The translations under genes were made by a program, and so were the position numbers. This document shows positions 1-9,300 of a stretch of DNA of 29,259 nucleotides, in pieces. The stretch is from a virus. How positions within the stretch are numbered: the first letter of the stretch is position 1; every line of letters starts with the position of its first letter. The stretch is from positions 1 through 29,259 of IMG/VR virus record IMGVR_UViG_3300050029_000111; one strand, 5' to 3'. The notes beneath the pieces were generated by a model, which was given only the letters and a program-made list of their open reading frames with translations, ran no database searches and was not told where the DNA came from.

Positions 1-1165
1 TAGAGATAATAACGTTACCATTATTAGATGCTGTATCAATATACATATTAGGACCAGTATTACCATTGGTTCCAAATAATAAACGTCCCGAAGTATTTCT
101 ATATGCGATATCACCGGCAATGGCAGTCGTAAACCAGAACCCATTCTGGGAGGCTAATGCGACCCATGGGCTTTGTCCGGGGCCAGACGCTCCAATACCA
201 GAAGGTCCGGCACTTGATAGCTGAATCCATGACCCTAAATGCGATCCATACCATTCTTGCCAGTTTGAATAAAAATTTATATCATTCATTTGGACTAATT
301 TACCACCTGAATTAATCGAAGCGGTTGTTGCATTATATACACAACTTGCTGTATTACTTAAATTAGGTATAAAGGTAATACTATTAGCAGCACTTGAACT
401 AACCGCATTTAAAACATAAGAAGCAGTATTACTTAAATCAGGAATAAAGGTAATTGAAGTTGCGGCACTTGAACTTAATGAATAACTAGCACTTGCAATG
501 ATACTGGCCGTTGTTAAATAAGAACTTGTGGAATTTATTAAATTATTAACACTGGACGTTAATGCATATCCATTTAAATTAACGGGATATAAATTGGCAA
601 CATAACTGGCACTTAAACTTGAACTAGCCCAAGAACTAGATACTTGATATGTCTGAGGATATAAATTATCAACGTATGACGCCGAAATGGAACTACTAAT
701 GATACTAGCAGTAGTTAAGTAAGAACTTGTGGAATTTATTAAATTATTAACCTTACTATCATTGCTCGACGTATAATTGTTAAAACTAGAAGTCGTTACA
801 TATCCAATCACAGGATATAAATTGGGAACATAACTACTTGTTAATGAATAACTACTACTATTAACTGTTCCAACTATATTACTGGATGAAATATAAGAAG
901 CAGTATTACTTAAATCAGGAATAAAGGTAATTGAAGTTGCGGCACTAGAACTAACCGCATTTAAAACATAAGAAGCAGTATTAGCTAAAGTTGGGGTAAA
1001 GGAAATTGAATTTGCTATACCTGCAACATTTGCATAGGTTGCATCAGTCGCACTACCGGCTTGATCGGTATAGGCAGAATAAGATGACGATATAGCATTG
1101 GTTGCCGTGCCGAACAAGGAAGCAGTCAGTGATGTTATATTTGCTGTATCAGTTGTATAATTCAT
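1..1165 (-). CDS. Tail fibre protein, second fibre gene (partial, C-terminus outside window)
   Basis: The frame is open from an ATG at 1165 down to base 1 with no stop, so at least 388 residues are present and the C-terminus is missing. The ATG overlaps the stop of the preceding fibre gene as ATGA (1162..1165), which fixes the start. The protein is Ser/Ala/Thr/Asn-rich and built from repeats of the type SNTASY and SITFIPDLSNTASY, shared with the C-terminal part of the upstream fibre. The part nearest base 1 becomes Gly/Pro-rich (a GPSGIGASGPG stretch around 180-215, then TNGNTGPNMYIDT), as in trimeric fibre shafts. The likely role is receptor binding at the tail tip. Exact internal DNA duplications lie inside it. 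No S74 chaperone domain or other enzymatic domain is visible in the part present. Confidence 0.8.
   Translation of the reverse strand, partial: MNYTTDTANITSLTASLFGTATNAISSSYSAYTDQAGSATDATYANVAGIANSISFTPTLANTASYVLNAVSSSAATSITFIPDLSNTASYISSSNIVGTVNSSSYSLTSSYVPNLYPVIGYVTTSSFNNYTSSNDSKVNNLINSTSSYLTTASIISSSISASYVDNLYPQTYQVSSSWASSSLSASYVANLYPVNLNGYALTSSVNNLINSTSSYLTTASIIASASYSLSSSAATSITFIPDLSNTASYVLNAVSSSAANSITFIPNLSNTASCVYNATTASINSGGKLVQMNDINFYSNWQEWYGSHLGSWIQLSSAGPSGIGASGPGQSPWVALASQNGFWFTTAIAGDIAYRNTSGRLLFGTNGNTGPNMYIDTASNNGNVIIS
416..946 (-). repeat. Dispersed exact direct repeats inside the second fibre gene
   Basis: A 54-bp block at 416..469 is repeated exactly at 893..946. A 36-bp block at 396..431 recurs at 948..983, and a 31-bp block at 520..550 recurs at 721..751. 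All encode the SITFIPDLSNTASY-type modules. Similar, less exact copies are present at the C-terminal end of the upstream fibre gene near 1395..1460. Confidence 0.9.
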
Positions 1166-4100
1166 AATTTAATGACGGTCCAAGAAACTTCCCCGGTCAT
1201 GGCCGTGGCACTATTACTTGAAATTGTAAATCCACCCGTTGTTTTATTATAATATGTCCAAGATTTTGCATCAACTCCTGTTATTCCAATGGCATAATTA
1301 GTATTACTTAATCCTAATCCCGTTACACTGGATGTAAGCGGAGTTCCACCAAATGATGTATTCGGAATTATCCCGGCAATTTCACGAGTCGTATAACTTG
1401 CAGTATTACTTAAATTAGGTATAAATGTAATTGAATTAGCCGCACTAGAACTTAATGAATAAGAAGAAGTTCCTATTAATAATGAAGCCGTTATAACACT
1501 ACAACTAATATTACCAACTACATCAAGAGCATTGACTGGGTTATAAGTTCCTATTCCAACTTTTCCAATACTATTACTGGCACTTGTTGCTGTTGTTGAA
1601 GAACCTGAATAAATATTAGTAGCATAAATTACATTACCTATATTCAATGATGCCGCAGCAAAATTCTTCGTTCCTCTTCCTATTGCTATTGAATTTGGAT
1701 ATCCACCAGTATTAGTATAATCGCCAATTAATATGGACGATCCCGTTACTATTTTATTATTAACCGTATCTAAACCTCCGGCACTATAACCAATGAAAAT
1801 TGAATTATTAGCATTCGTTGCAGTAGCTCCGGCATTAAAACCAATGAAAATTGACTTATTAGCATAAGTTGCATAATAACCGGCTTGATAACCAAAGAAA
1901 TTACTATAATTAGCATTAGTTGCTTGCATCCCGGCACTATAACCAAAGAAATTACTATAATTAGCATTAGTTGCTTGCATCCCGGCACTATAACCAAAGA
2001 AATTACTATTATTAACATAAGTTGCTTGCATCCCGGCACTATAACCAAAGAAATTACTATTATTAGCATTAGTTGCTTGCATCCCGGCTTGATTACCAAA
2101 GAAATTACTATTATTAGCATTAGTTGCATAATAACCGGCTTGATAACCAAAGAAATTACTATACTGAGCACTAGTTGCTTGCACCCCGGCACTATTACCA
2201 AAGAAATTACTATTATTAGCATAAGCTGCATAATAACCGGCATTATAACCAAAGAAATTACTATAATTAGCATTAGTTGCACTATTACCGGCCAATTCGC
2301 CTACTATATTACTACTATTCGGAGTTGATCCTGAATTAACTAAATATCCTCCCAATTGAATATTATTATTAACAACTACATTAGAAGCACTTAATGTTGG
2401 ACTAGTGAAGGTTGAACCACTAACAGGATAAGGGAATAAATTACTAACGGATGAAGTTCCATTACCAAAATATACTTTTCGAGTATCTGTGGTATAAGCT
2501 TCTTGGCCGCTTAATAAGACGACACTTGATAAATTAGCATAAGTATTTTGACGGGGTATAATAGTTGCATTCAAATTGCCATTAGAATCAAGTCCGGCAA
2601 TTCCATTGGGGACATTAATAAAGGAAGGTGATACTGTTAAAGCAACGGAAGAAGTAGCAACTGTTCCTGATTGTCTAACAAATGCTCCGGCACCATTTCC
2701 AAGATATTCTGCTTGAGTCAAATGATAATATTCACCACCCTGACCACCTTGAATTCCTAATAAGTCATTATGTGTTGTAACTGTTGCTGCTCCAAATTGA
2801 GTTGTATAGGCCGATTGAACTGTTGGAGAAGTTGAACCACTCTGAACTATAATACGACCCGTTAATAAAGCAAAATCAGCGGTAGATGTTGGTAGAATTG
2901 GGACAGGTGCTGATTGAGCATTTAACAACGTATCATATTGTCCTCCCACTACAACAATGGCTCCATTAATATTATTAGCCAATATTTTGTAAATATAATT
3001 GACCGAACAAGAATTGGGAGCCAGAGGAGTTAATCCGGATGGACCATTGTAATAATCATTAATATAACCAACTCCATAAGAACTACTCCACACTGATGCT
3101 GATTGAACTAGATATGAGGTTATACATGTTGGATAATTATACGAATCAAAAACATCAAATGAAGTTTGATTAACGGAATACCACGTTGCTCCGGCAGATA
3201 TTGAGAAATCCGTTCCCGAACCAGCCGATAAAAGTAAGCCCGATTGTCTCTGATTACCATTTAATGAAACATCTTTAAGTGCTAATTTATTCGGTAGAGC
3301 TAATCCAGTCGCACCAAAGTCAAATTCTACATAATGCCAACCAAGACCATCAACCCCAACAACTTCTATGCCAGAGACAGGAATAATATTTAAGTCATTA
3401 ACATCAGTTTGATTAGAAGTAATATTATAAATTGCATTGCCACCCGATAATTCAGCAATGACAATATTAAGTAAATAAGGATTGAGAGCCAACGTCGTCT
3501 GAGGTATATTATAAGAAGTAATTACTCCTGTTCCATACGGATTATCATATAAATTTACAGAAGCACTTGTAATTGTAATAGTTCCATCGTTATTATTAGT
3601 AATAGTTGGAACTGAAGTTAATCCGGCATTACCATTCAATTGATCCAATTGAGTTTGAATATTACTTCTTACATCATTTAAATATCCCAATACAGTATTA
3701 TTGGCGGCAGTAATGGAAGAAGCAGTTATTGAATTATTACTCCAACTTGAAGTTCCAAGAATTGAAGCCGTTATATTATTACAAGAAATATCACCGGCAA
3801 CTACTATTCCGTCCTCAGTAATAGTTGTTGCTAAATGACTATTAACATTAAAATATATGGCGGGGGTAGCTGAAATTGCTAGTTGACCATATGGATTACC
3901 AATATAAGTTCCTCCCCTCGAATTTTGGTTAATAGCAACATCATTCCCAAACATTTGTATATTTGGTATTTGAACAGGTGAATAACTTGAACTAATTGCA
4001 AAAGAAGAACTTGCAACTGTCATTGAACTCGTTTGCGAGTTGGTTATGTAAGAACTTGTTACGTTAATTAAACTATTAATGGCGGCATCATTAGAACTAG

Positions 4101-4812
4101 TATAAGAATTAAATGTAGTATTATTGACCAATGAACTCGTGTCTATAAATTGAGACGGAGCATATGACGCAGAAATTGCATAACTTGCACTTTGATAACG
4201 AAGATCGGAGGCGGCAGCGGTGTAGGAATAAAGACTATTATTTTGAGGGGTAATGGTTTGTGAAACCATTGAAGATTGAACGATGCAATCATTGACATTT
4301 GAATCAGTCGTTGGTAAAATACGATCAATACAATTTTTTATTTTGCCAACATATTTTATCTTATAAGGTTGATTAGGAACAAGCGGAATTGTAAGGCTAC
4401 CCGTTAAATCGGTCACACAATCAATTCTATTGCCTGTAACCAGAAATTTACTACCACTAACATCGATAAAACCTATATTTTTATTTATGGGGATTAATGA
4501 AAAGTAAATGGGTAAATTAGAAATACCATTGGAATTTTCTAAATTAAAAGTTACATTGACTAATGATCCCGAAGAAGTGGAACCTGAAATTACTGAACCC
4601 GACTGATTAATATACCAATCATTTGAACTTTCTCCATTATTTTCTACTTTATAAATATTATCAACCAGTGAAAATGTGGCCGGAGCAACTGAAGAATTAA
4701 TGACATCGGCTAAAACCCGGTAAGAGCCATTGGTCAATGGATAAATAATTGGTTGAAAACTAAAAGAAGAAGTTACACTTGATCCATCAGCGTTAATAAA
4801 TTGAAATGTCAT
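1162..4812 (-). CDS. Tail fibre / receptor-binding protein with 17-residue tandem repeats
   Basis: A 1216-residue fibre. Roughly the first 190 residues form a beta-rich N-terminal part. SASYAISASYA-type low-complexity repeats follow. Near residues 680-700 there is an LLGIQGGQGGEYYHLT segment typical of phage fibres, then a GLDSNGNL and 'sGQEAYTTDTRKVYFGNG' region of the common fibre shaft type. About 9.5 tandem copies of a 17-residue unit (consensus NSNFFGYSAGMQATNAN) occupy residues ~849-1009, and a VGIGTYNPVNALDV motif near the end normally precedes endosialidase-type fibre tips. No S74 intramolecular chaperone follows it; the protein ends with a short beta-rich domain. The ATG at 4812 has AAGG about 12 nt upstream. 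The next fibre gene overlaps by 4 nt, so the two are translationally coupled and may form one fibre. The fibre assignment is firm; the receptor is unknown. Confidence 0.88.
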   Translation of the reverse strand: MTFQFINADGSSVTSSFSFQPIIYPLTNGSYRVLADVINSSVAPATFSLVDNIYKVENNGESSNDWYINQSGSVISGSTSSGSLVNVTFNLENSNGISNLPIYFSLIPINKNIGFIDVSGSKFLVTGNRIDCVTDLTGSLTIPLVPNQPYKIKYVGKIKNCIDRILPTTDSNVNDCIVQSSMVSQTITPQNNSLYSYTAAASDLRYQSASYAISASYAPSQFIDTSSLVNNTTFNSYTSSNDAAINSLINVTSSYITNSQTSSMTVASSSFAISSSYSPVQIPNIQMFGNDVAINQNSRGGTYIGNPYGQLAISATPAIYFNVNSHLATTITEDGIVVAGDISCNNITASILGTSSWSNNSITASSITAANNTVLGYLNDVRSNIQTQLDQLNGNAGLTSVPTITNNNDGTITITSASVNLYDNPYGTGVITSYNIPQTTLALNPYLLNIVIAELSGGNAIYNITSNQTDVNDLNIIPVSGIEVVGVDGLGWHYVEFDFGATGLALPNKLALKDVSLNGNQRQSGLLLSAGSGTDFSISAGATWYSVNQTSFDVFDSYNYPTCITSYLVQSASVWSSSYGVGYINDYYNGPSGLTPLAPNSCSVNYIYKILANNINGAIVVVGGQYDTLLNAQSAPVPILPTSTADFALLTGRIIVQSGSTSPTVQSAYTTQFGAATVTTHNDLLGIQGGQGGEYYHLTQAEYLGNGAGAFVRQSGTVATSSVALTVSPSFINVPNGIAGLDSNGNLNATIIPRQNTYANLSSVVLLSGQEAYTTDTRKVYFGNGTSSVSNLFPYPVSGSTFTSPTLSASNVVVNNNIQLGGYLVNSGSTPNSSNIVGELAGNSATNANYSNFFGYNAGYYAAYANNSNFFGNSAGVQATSAQYSNFFGYQAGYYATNANNSNFFGNQAGMQATNANNSNFFGYSAGMQATYVNNSNFFGYSAGMQATNANYSNFFGYSAGMQATNANYSNFFGYQAGYYATYANKSIFIGFNAGATATNANNSIFIGYSAGGLDTVNNKIVTGSSILIGDYTNTGGYPNSIAIGRGTKNFAAASLNIGNVIYATNIYSGSSTTATSASNSIGKVGIGTYNPVNALDVVGNISCSVITASLLIGTSSYSLSSSAANSITFIPNLSNTASYTTREIAGIIPNTSFGGTPLTSSVTGLGLSNTNYAIGITGVDAKSWTYYNKTTGGFTISSNSATAMTGEVSWTVIKL
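1785..2268 (-). repeat. Tandem 51-bp repeat in the fibre gene (about 9.5 units)
   Basis: Units of 51 bp encode 17-residue repeats with consensus NSNFFGYSAGMQATNAN. The middle units are nearly identical at the DNA level; the units at the 1785 end diverge to NSIFIGYSAG. Because the period is a multiple of three, copy-number change by slippage or recombination keeps the frame. The pattern resembles the Ala-Gly-rich repeats of trimeric adhesin heads and phage fibre shafts. Confidence 0.9.
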
Positions 4813-4887
4813 AATATTTGAGCCTTCGCTATGAACTACTTCTAGTTCGATTACCCACTGTTTGGGTGGTTATTCTATGCGGATTCG

Positions 4888-5079
4888 TCAAAAACTTACT
4901 AAATCATTTAATTTTTTTCGTCTCTTGGCACAGGTTGAACAGCCCTTAATATGGGTGTGAAATACTCTATCGATGACGGTAGCTATGGGTTCAGCAACTT
5001 TTGCAACGACATCACCCAATCCCTTAATCTTAGGTATTTCTTCTTGTTTACTTTTGTTTACATCGTGGAGTCTGATCAT
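4888..5079 (-). CDS. Small phage protein with a C-terminal CxxC-KR motif
   Basis: A 63-residue protein whose ATG overlaps the stop of the glycosyltransferase-like gene as ATGA (5076..5079). Its C-terminal part reads IKGCSTCAKRRKKLN, a CxxC followed by a basic stretch and LN; its middle contains GLGDVVAKVAEPIATVIDRV, which looks like an amphipathic helix. Short proteins with this GLGD...CxxCxKRxxxLN layout are known to me from other phage tail regions, but I know of no established function. There is no signal peptide and no clear membrane span. The single CxxC could bind metal only as a dimer or act as a redox pair. It is followed by a 75-nt gap before the fibre gene. Confidence 0.75.
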   Translation of the reverse strand: MIRLHDVNKSKQEEIPKIKGLGDVVAKVAEPIATVIDRVFHTHIKGCSTCAKRRKKLNDLVSF

Positions 5080-5687
5080 ACATTATTAATGGGGTGGGGG
5101 GTTGATAGATCATTGGCTCTGAATTTAGTTACCCCGCAATCAGGAAATTCTTCCATCCATCGAAGGATTCCCGTTTTATAAAAATCTACTAATCCATGCT
5201 CTATTCTTGTTTTACCAAATGATTTTTTGATGGGTTTTCTATTAAAAATAAAATCAACACGGCGAATTGCTTCTTGTTTGTTAGTGATAGTTTTTAAAAT
5301 GAAACTTTCACCATTGATGTTTGGAATGGGGTAGCATCCGATATTGAACGAATATCCTTCAACCATCTTGGTTAGTTCATCCTCCTTATTTGAAACATTA
5401 TTCCAGAAAGAAGGACTAACGATACAAGTATCATGCAGTAAGAAGATGGAACCGGTATGTTGTCGTTGTTGAGCTTGCCAATTCAACGCAGTATACTCCC
5501 AATTATTTTCCTTAAATGGTATCATGTTACACTCATACGACCCCGATAACATGGAGCCCGACGATATCATACCCCCAACAACTACAGTTATAGCCTCAGC
5601 CGGACAACCACTGGCACTTAAACTTGCCAACAAAGGCGGTAGGGTTAATTGATAATAATTTATATGGCTAGATATTAGGATTTGCAT
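5076..5687 (-). CDS. Glycosyltransferase-like protein (GT-A type, putative)
   Basis: 203 residues from the ATG at 5687 (MQILISSHINYY), which overlaps the end of the upstream glycosyltransferase gene by 20 nt; upstream in-frame starts (for example 5711) would increase the overlap. The N-terminus MQILISSHIN...LPPLLASL and the segment FLLHDTCIV (residues 82-90), where HDT sits at the usual DxD position, resemble small GT-A sugar transferases of the GT2 type. The canonical DxD is not perfect, so activity is uncertain. The neighbouring gene has a clean DDD motif, and both lie among virion genes, which suggests that the pair modifies fibre, baseplate or a host glycan. The stop overlaps the next gene by 4 nt. 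The fold assignment is by motif only. Confidence 0.6.
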   Translation of the reverse strand: MQILISSHINYYQLTLPPLLASLSASGCPAEAITVVVGGMISSGSMLSGSYECNMIPFKENNWEYTALNWQAQQRQHTGSIFLLHDTCIVSPSFWNNVSNKEDELTKMVEGYSFNIGCYPIPNINGESFILKTITNKQEAIRRVDFIFNRKPIKKSFGKTRIEHGLVDFYKTGILRWMEEFPDCGVTKFRANDLSTPHPINNV

Positions 5688-6318
5688 AGTATTTTTTAAA
5701 GGTGCGTTCATACTCTTCGTCGGCTCCCGGTTTAAGTGATAAAGCATTTTCGTCGGTCATATCATGCAGGTTTTCAAATTTATCAGTCGGAATAATTAAT
5801 TTATTAACCATTGGCAATCTTCCAAATAAATCAATTTCCCCGCAGGTCCACGAAAATTTACTATAATCGTGATTGAGGAACATCCATTTTTTCATGAGCA
5901 TGCAATACGCAATGATATGATTCACTGCTTTCGGATACTCGTTCAATTCTTCTGATTTAATTATTTCTCCCTCTTTATAGGAATAATCGCCTTTATTAAA
6001 TATTTTACCACATATTCCAAGAGCAGTATTATCGCCGGAATATTTCAATAGATCAGAAAATAATCCCGGCTTAATTTTTATATCATCATCCATCATGAAA
6101 ATATTATCATAGGAAGCCATCGAAGCTAGGGAATATCGAATATTTGCTCCGAGGTTCTTCTGTGAGTTTATTACGGTTATGGGATAATCGGTTTTAAATA
6201 TACCCGAATTATCCCACAATATTACTTCACCACATTCAGGCTCCGATAATATAGTCTTTAAATTTGACTCAATATTATGTGCTCGTTTCCAGTTTAAGAG
6301 AATAGATGTTATTTTCAT
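5668..6318 (-). CDS. Glycosyltransferase, GT-A fold (GT2/GT64-like)
   Basis: 216 residues. The start chosen is the ATG at 6318, one base after the stop of the large upstream gene; extending upstream would run into that gene. The N-terminus MKITSILLNWKRAHNIESNL followed by GEVILWDNSG (30-39) is the nucleotide-sugar-binding strand pattern of GT-A enzymes. NLGANIRYSLA (55-65) precedes FMMDDDIKIKPG (74-85), where D77-D79 form the metal-binding DxD. WTCGEIDLFGRL (157-168) fits the late acidic catalytic motif. The arrangement is like family GT2 or exostosin-like GT64 transferases carried by phages. Substrate and acceptor cannot be read from sequence. Its place between baseplate and fibre genes, followed by a second glycosyltransferase-like gene, suggests virion glycosylation or late modification of host surface glycans. 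Confidence 0.82.
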   Translation of the reverse strand: MKITSILLNWKRAHNIESNLKTILSEPECGEVILWDNSGIFKTDYPITVINSQKNLGANIRYSLASMASYDNIFMMDDDIKIKPGLFSDLLKYSGDNTALGICGKIFNKGDYSYKEGEIIKSEELNEYPKAVNHIIAYCMLMKKWMFLNHDYSKFSWTCGEIDLFGRLPMVNKLIIPTDKFENLHDMTDENALSLKPGADEEYERTFKKYYANPNI

Positions 6319-6319
6319 G

Positions 6320-9300
6320 TTAAAAATATAAATCGGGGCATAGATATTTGTAATCGTAGAGGGAACAAATAGTAGCACACGCATTGGCCTTTAGATTCCA
6401 TATATACAGCATGGAAACGGGAGCACCACCAACAGCAACATTTTTAATATAGGGCGGAGTAATACCTGAACTTGTCACGGTTGGATCATCAATCATCCAC
6501 TTAAAATGTCCTGAACTACTAATGGGGTTGGGAGCACCGTCAGTCGTTCCGTCTAATAATTTAGTTGTTGGTAATGTTAAAAAGGGTTCAATTTGTTGGG
6601 GCAGTCCATAGTAATCATAATAAAAAGTTGCGCCACCCTCACCCATCACGGTATAACTTTCCTGACAAGATCCATCATCTGAACGTGGCCCGATTACATA
6701 ATAAGGATCAACACCACATCTTTTATGGGGTGTTTGAAAATCAAAGGTCTGTTGATTCTGGACTACTTCCCCTTGCCAACGACTATTATAGAAATGATCA
6801 TAAGTAACATTGGGAATAGAATATTGTCGACAATTCTTATTCAATACTCCTTCATGATTATTACTATAGATTATCCATGCCGTATTGCCGCAAGTCGAAA
6901 CGCATTCATTTTCAGGAATACCATCGAGCGAAGCACTAACGATGCTTACCTGAGTTGCCTTGAATGATTTATATCCTAAATTAGGATTAGATCCAGTCGG
7001 AACCGGTAGACCCATACAGTCCGTTAAACCTGATAAACGACTAACTTCGGAGTTTGTCCGATTATCAACGACCCACTCTAAAGTAACAACTTGACCTTTT
7101 GGTTGATCATCACACCACCAAGTCTTGGAACCACTGCTTATAAGAAAATTAGCCTTCTGAAAATCACCACTGGCCGACGCATGAAAATCATCAATGTAAT
7201 TGATGGTAACGGAACTAGCCAGAGGAGATTGTTTAGGAACAAATATATTTTGAGGGTTAAATGTTCCTTTATAAAAATCAACAATGGCCGAGCCTGAATA
7301 TTGATTTTGAGGTGTTTCAAATTCTATTAAGGAATGAGTGTGATCATATGTTACATTAATAGGAGTTGTTCCAAAGGCTGGACATTTTGGATAACTTAAT
7401 CGACAAAATGTATTTTCAAATCCAGCAGGTAAATTTAAAATCAATGACCCCGTCGTTAAAGAATAGGGGGTTCCAACTCCATCACCACTAACCCCTGTTA
7501 TTGAAAAGAAACCATTAACATCAGTTCCTCCCCATATATCATTGGTTGATGGAGGGATTGTTGGATTTAAGAAAATAGCACTTGCCGTTCCATCTCCTTC
7601 ATAACTATAAAGGATACCTTGACCGGGAGTTGTCGACCAATCGGTATAGCAACTAACAGCCGTTTCATCAACGGTAAATCTATCTTGACCATATGGTTTA
7701 TTAAAATTCCAAGAAGGTATTGTTTGTTTTACTTCGCAGAATTTTTGTTTCCAACCAAAAAATCCTAAATTAATATTGAAACTATATGGAAACAAAAATT
7801 GAGCATCATAGTTATTCGTCCATTGCGTTGCCGTTAAAGGTAATCCGAATTGGCCTCCATTAACTTGTCCGTAACTTTCAATATACCACGCAGGATAACC
7901 GCCGTCTTCTGGATGACAAGCTTGATAATTATAAATGGGGAACCTCCAATCCCAATTACCTGTTTTGATTATCATGGGGGTGCTACCACTCCCCGCAACT
8001 ATGCTTGGTTTACCTAGTATGGAACCATCAAAGTAGGAACAAGTTCCTGTTGCTGCACAGATATCTTGCGAACCTGTTCCCGACCAATAAAATCCTTTGG
8101 CTGATTGATCGAACCACGCACAAGTATCGTAAGTTGGAGTCCAATCAGCACCACCCGGATCATATGTCGGAATCCAGCAAGGACTATAAGGAACGGCACC
8201 ATAGCTATCGTTGATTGGTATACCACGTCCCCCCGTGCTATAAGGTGCATTACCATTACTATCAGCAATGGGAGAACGAAGATCCAGTATCGGACAGGCT
8301 ACCTCAACATCGCTTGGTCGTCTATAATATTCATTATAAGTTACGAGCGGTGCAATATGAGCATAACCGTCAATACGGGGAGGATAAATATTATTATCTG
8401 TTAATTTCCAAGTTGATAACAAGGTATCCAATTGAGCTTGAACGTCATCCCCAGTATAGGCATCTCCCAAAGTAATCGATCCGTCATATTGATGATCTTC
8501 AAACCGAACTCCACAAGGACCATAAACAATATGCATGGTGATGTTGAATGTATAACTTGTTGCGGTTCTGGTAAAGGACGCCTCTAAAGTTGAAGTCCCC
8601 ATTACTCCTTTATTGGTATAGGCCGAACCCGATAAGGGAGAACTGGGATCATCACATAATAATACGCAATCAGCAGGATAGGGAACATCAAACGAAAGAG
8701 ATACATCCCAACTATTACCTACAGTGGGAAGAATAGCTGGTGGTCCCATTGGATCAGTCGTTACTTTCATAAATCCCGGCGGATACAAACCACCATAATC
8801 AGGACATTCGATGACGCCCGCAGCAACATTCCATTCATTCAGCAATTCTACGAATATTGGCATATGATTATTACCCGCAGGTAAATTTGTTAAGTCACCA
8901 GCAATCGGATTACCCGGATCATAGCTATAGGGATTATGGTAGGAGCGTGGTCCACTTTGAGGATTGCCATAAGAATCATAATGACCATTGGGGAAATCAT
9001 ATTCTTCAGCCGTGTCACCACATCCCGTTAAATGTTCTCTTGTCCACCCACCATCCATATTAATTGTTCCAAAAACTCCACCACAGTTATCATCAATTTC
9101 ATAACTCCCCGAAAAGTAGTCGGTGAACGTGGAATCAACGTTAGTTGTATTTGTTGTTACTTCCCCTGAATATTCATCGACAACGACAGTCCTCGCTGAG
9201 GTTGATGTACAACTTACGCCGGATCTTTGGTTGACCAAATACCATGGAGTATTGGTGTCGTCGCAAGGGTAAGACCCAGTAGCTTCAGCATATGAAACAT

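Noticed and set aside
1785-2268. CRISPR array
   Set aside because: The repeats are contiguous 51-bp coding units without unique spacers and lie in frame in a fibre gene.
1770-2328. Long ORFs in other frames across the fibre repeat
   Set aside because: They are periodic shadows of the 51-bp repeat, whose unit lacks stops in several frames.
1-4812. Diversity-generating retroelement target in the fibres
   Set aside because: No reverse transcriptase or adenine-biased template repeat is seen in the window; the repeats are exact duplications.
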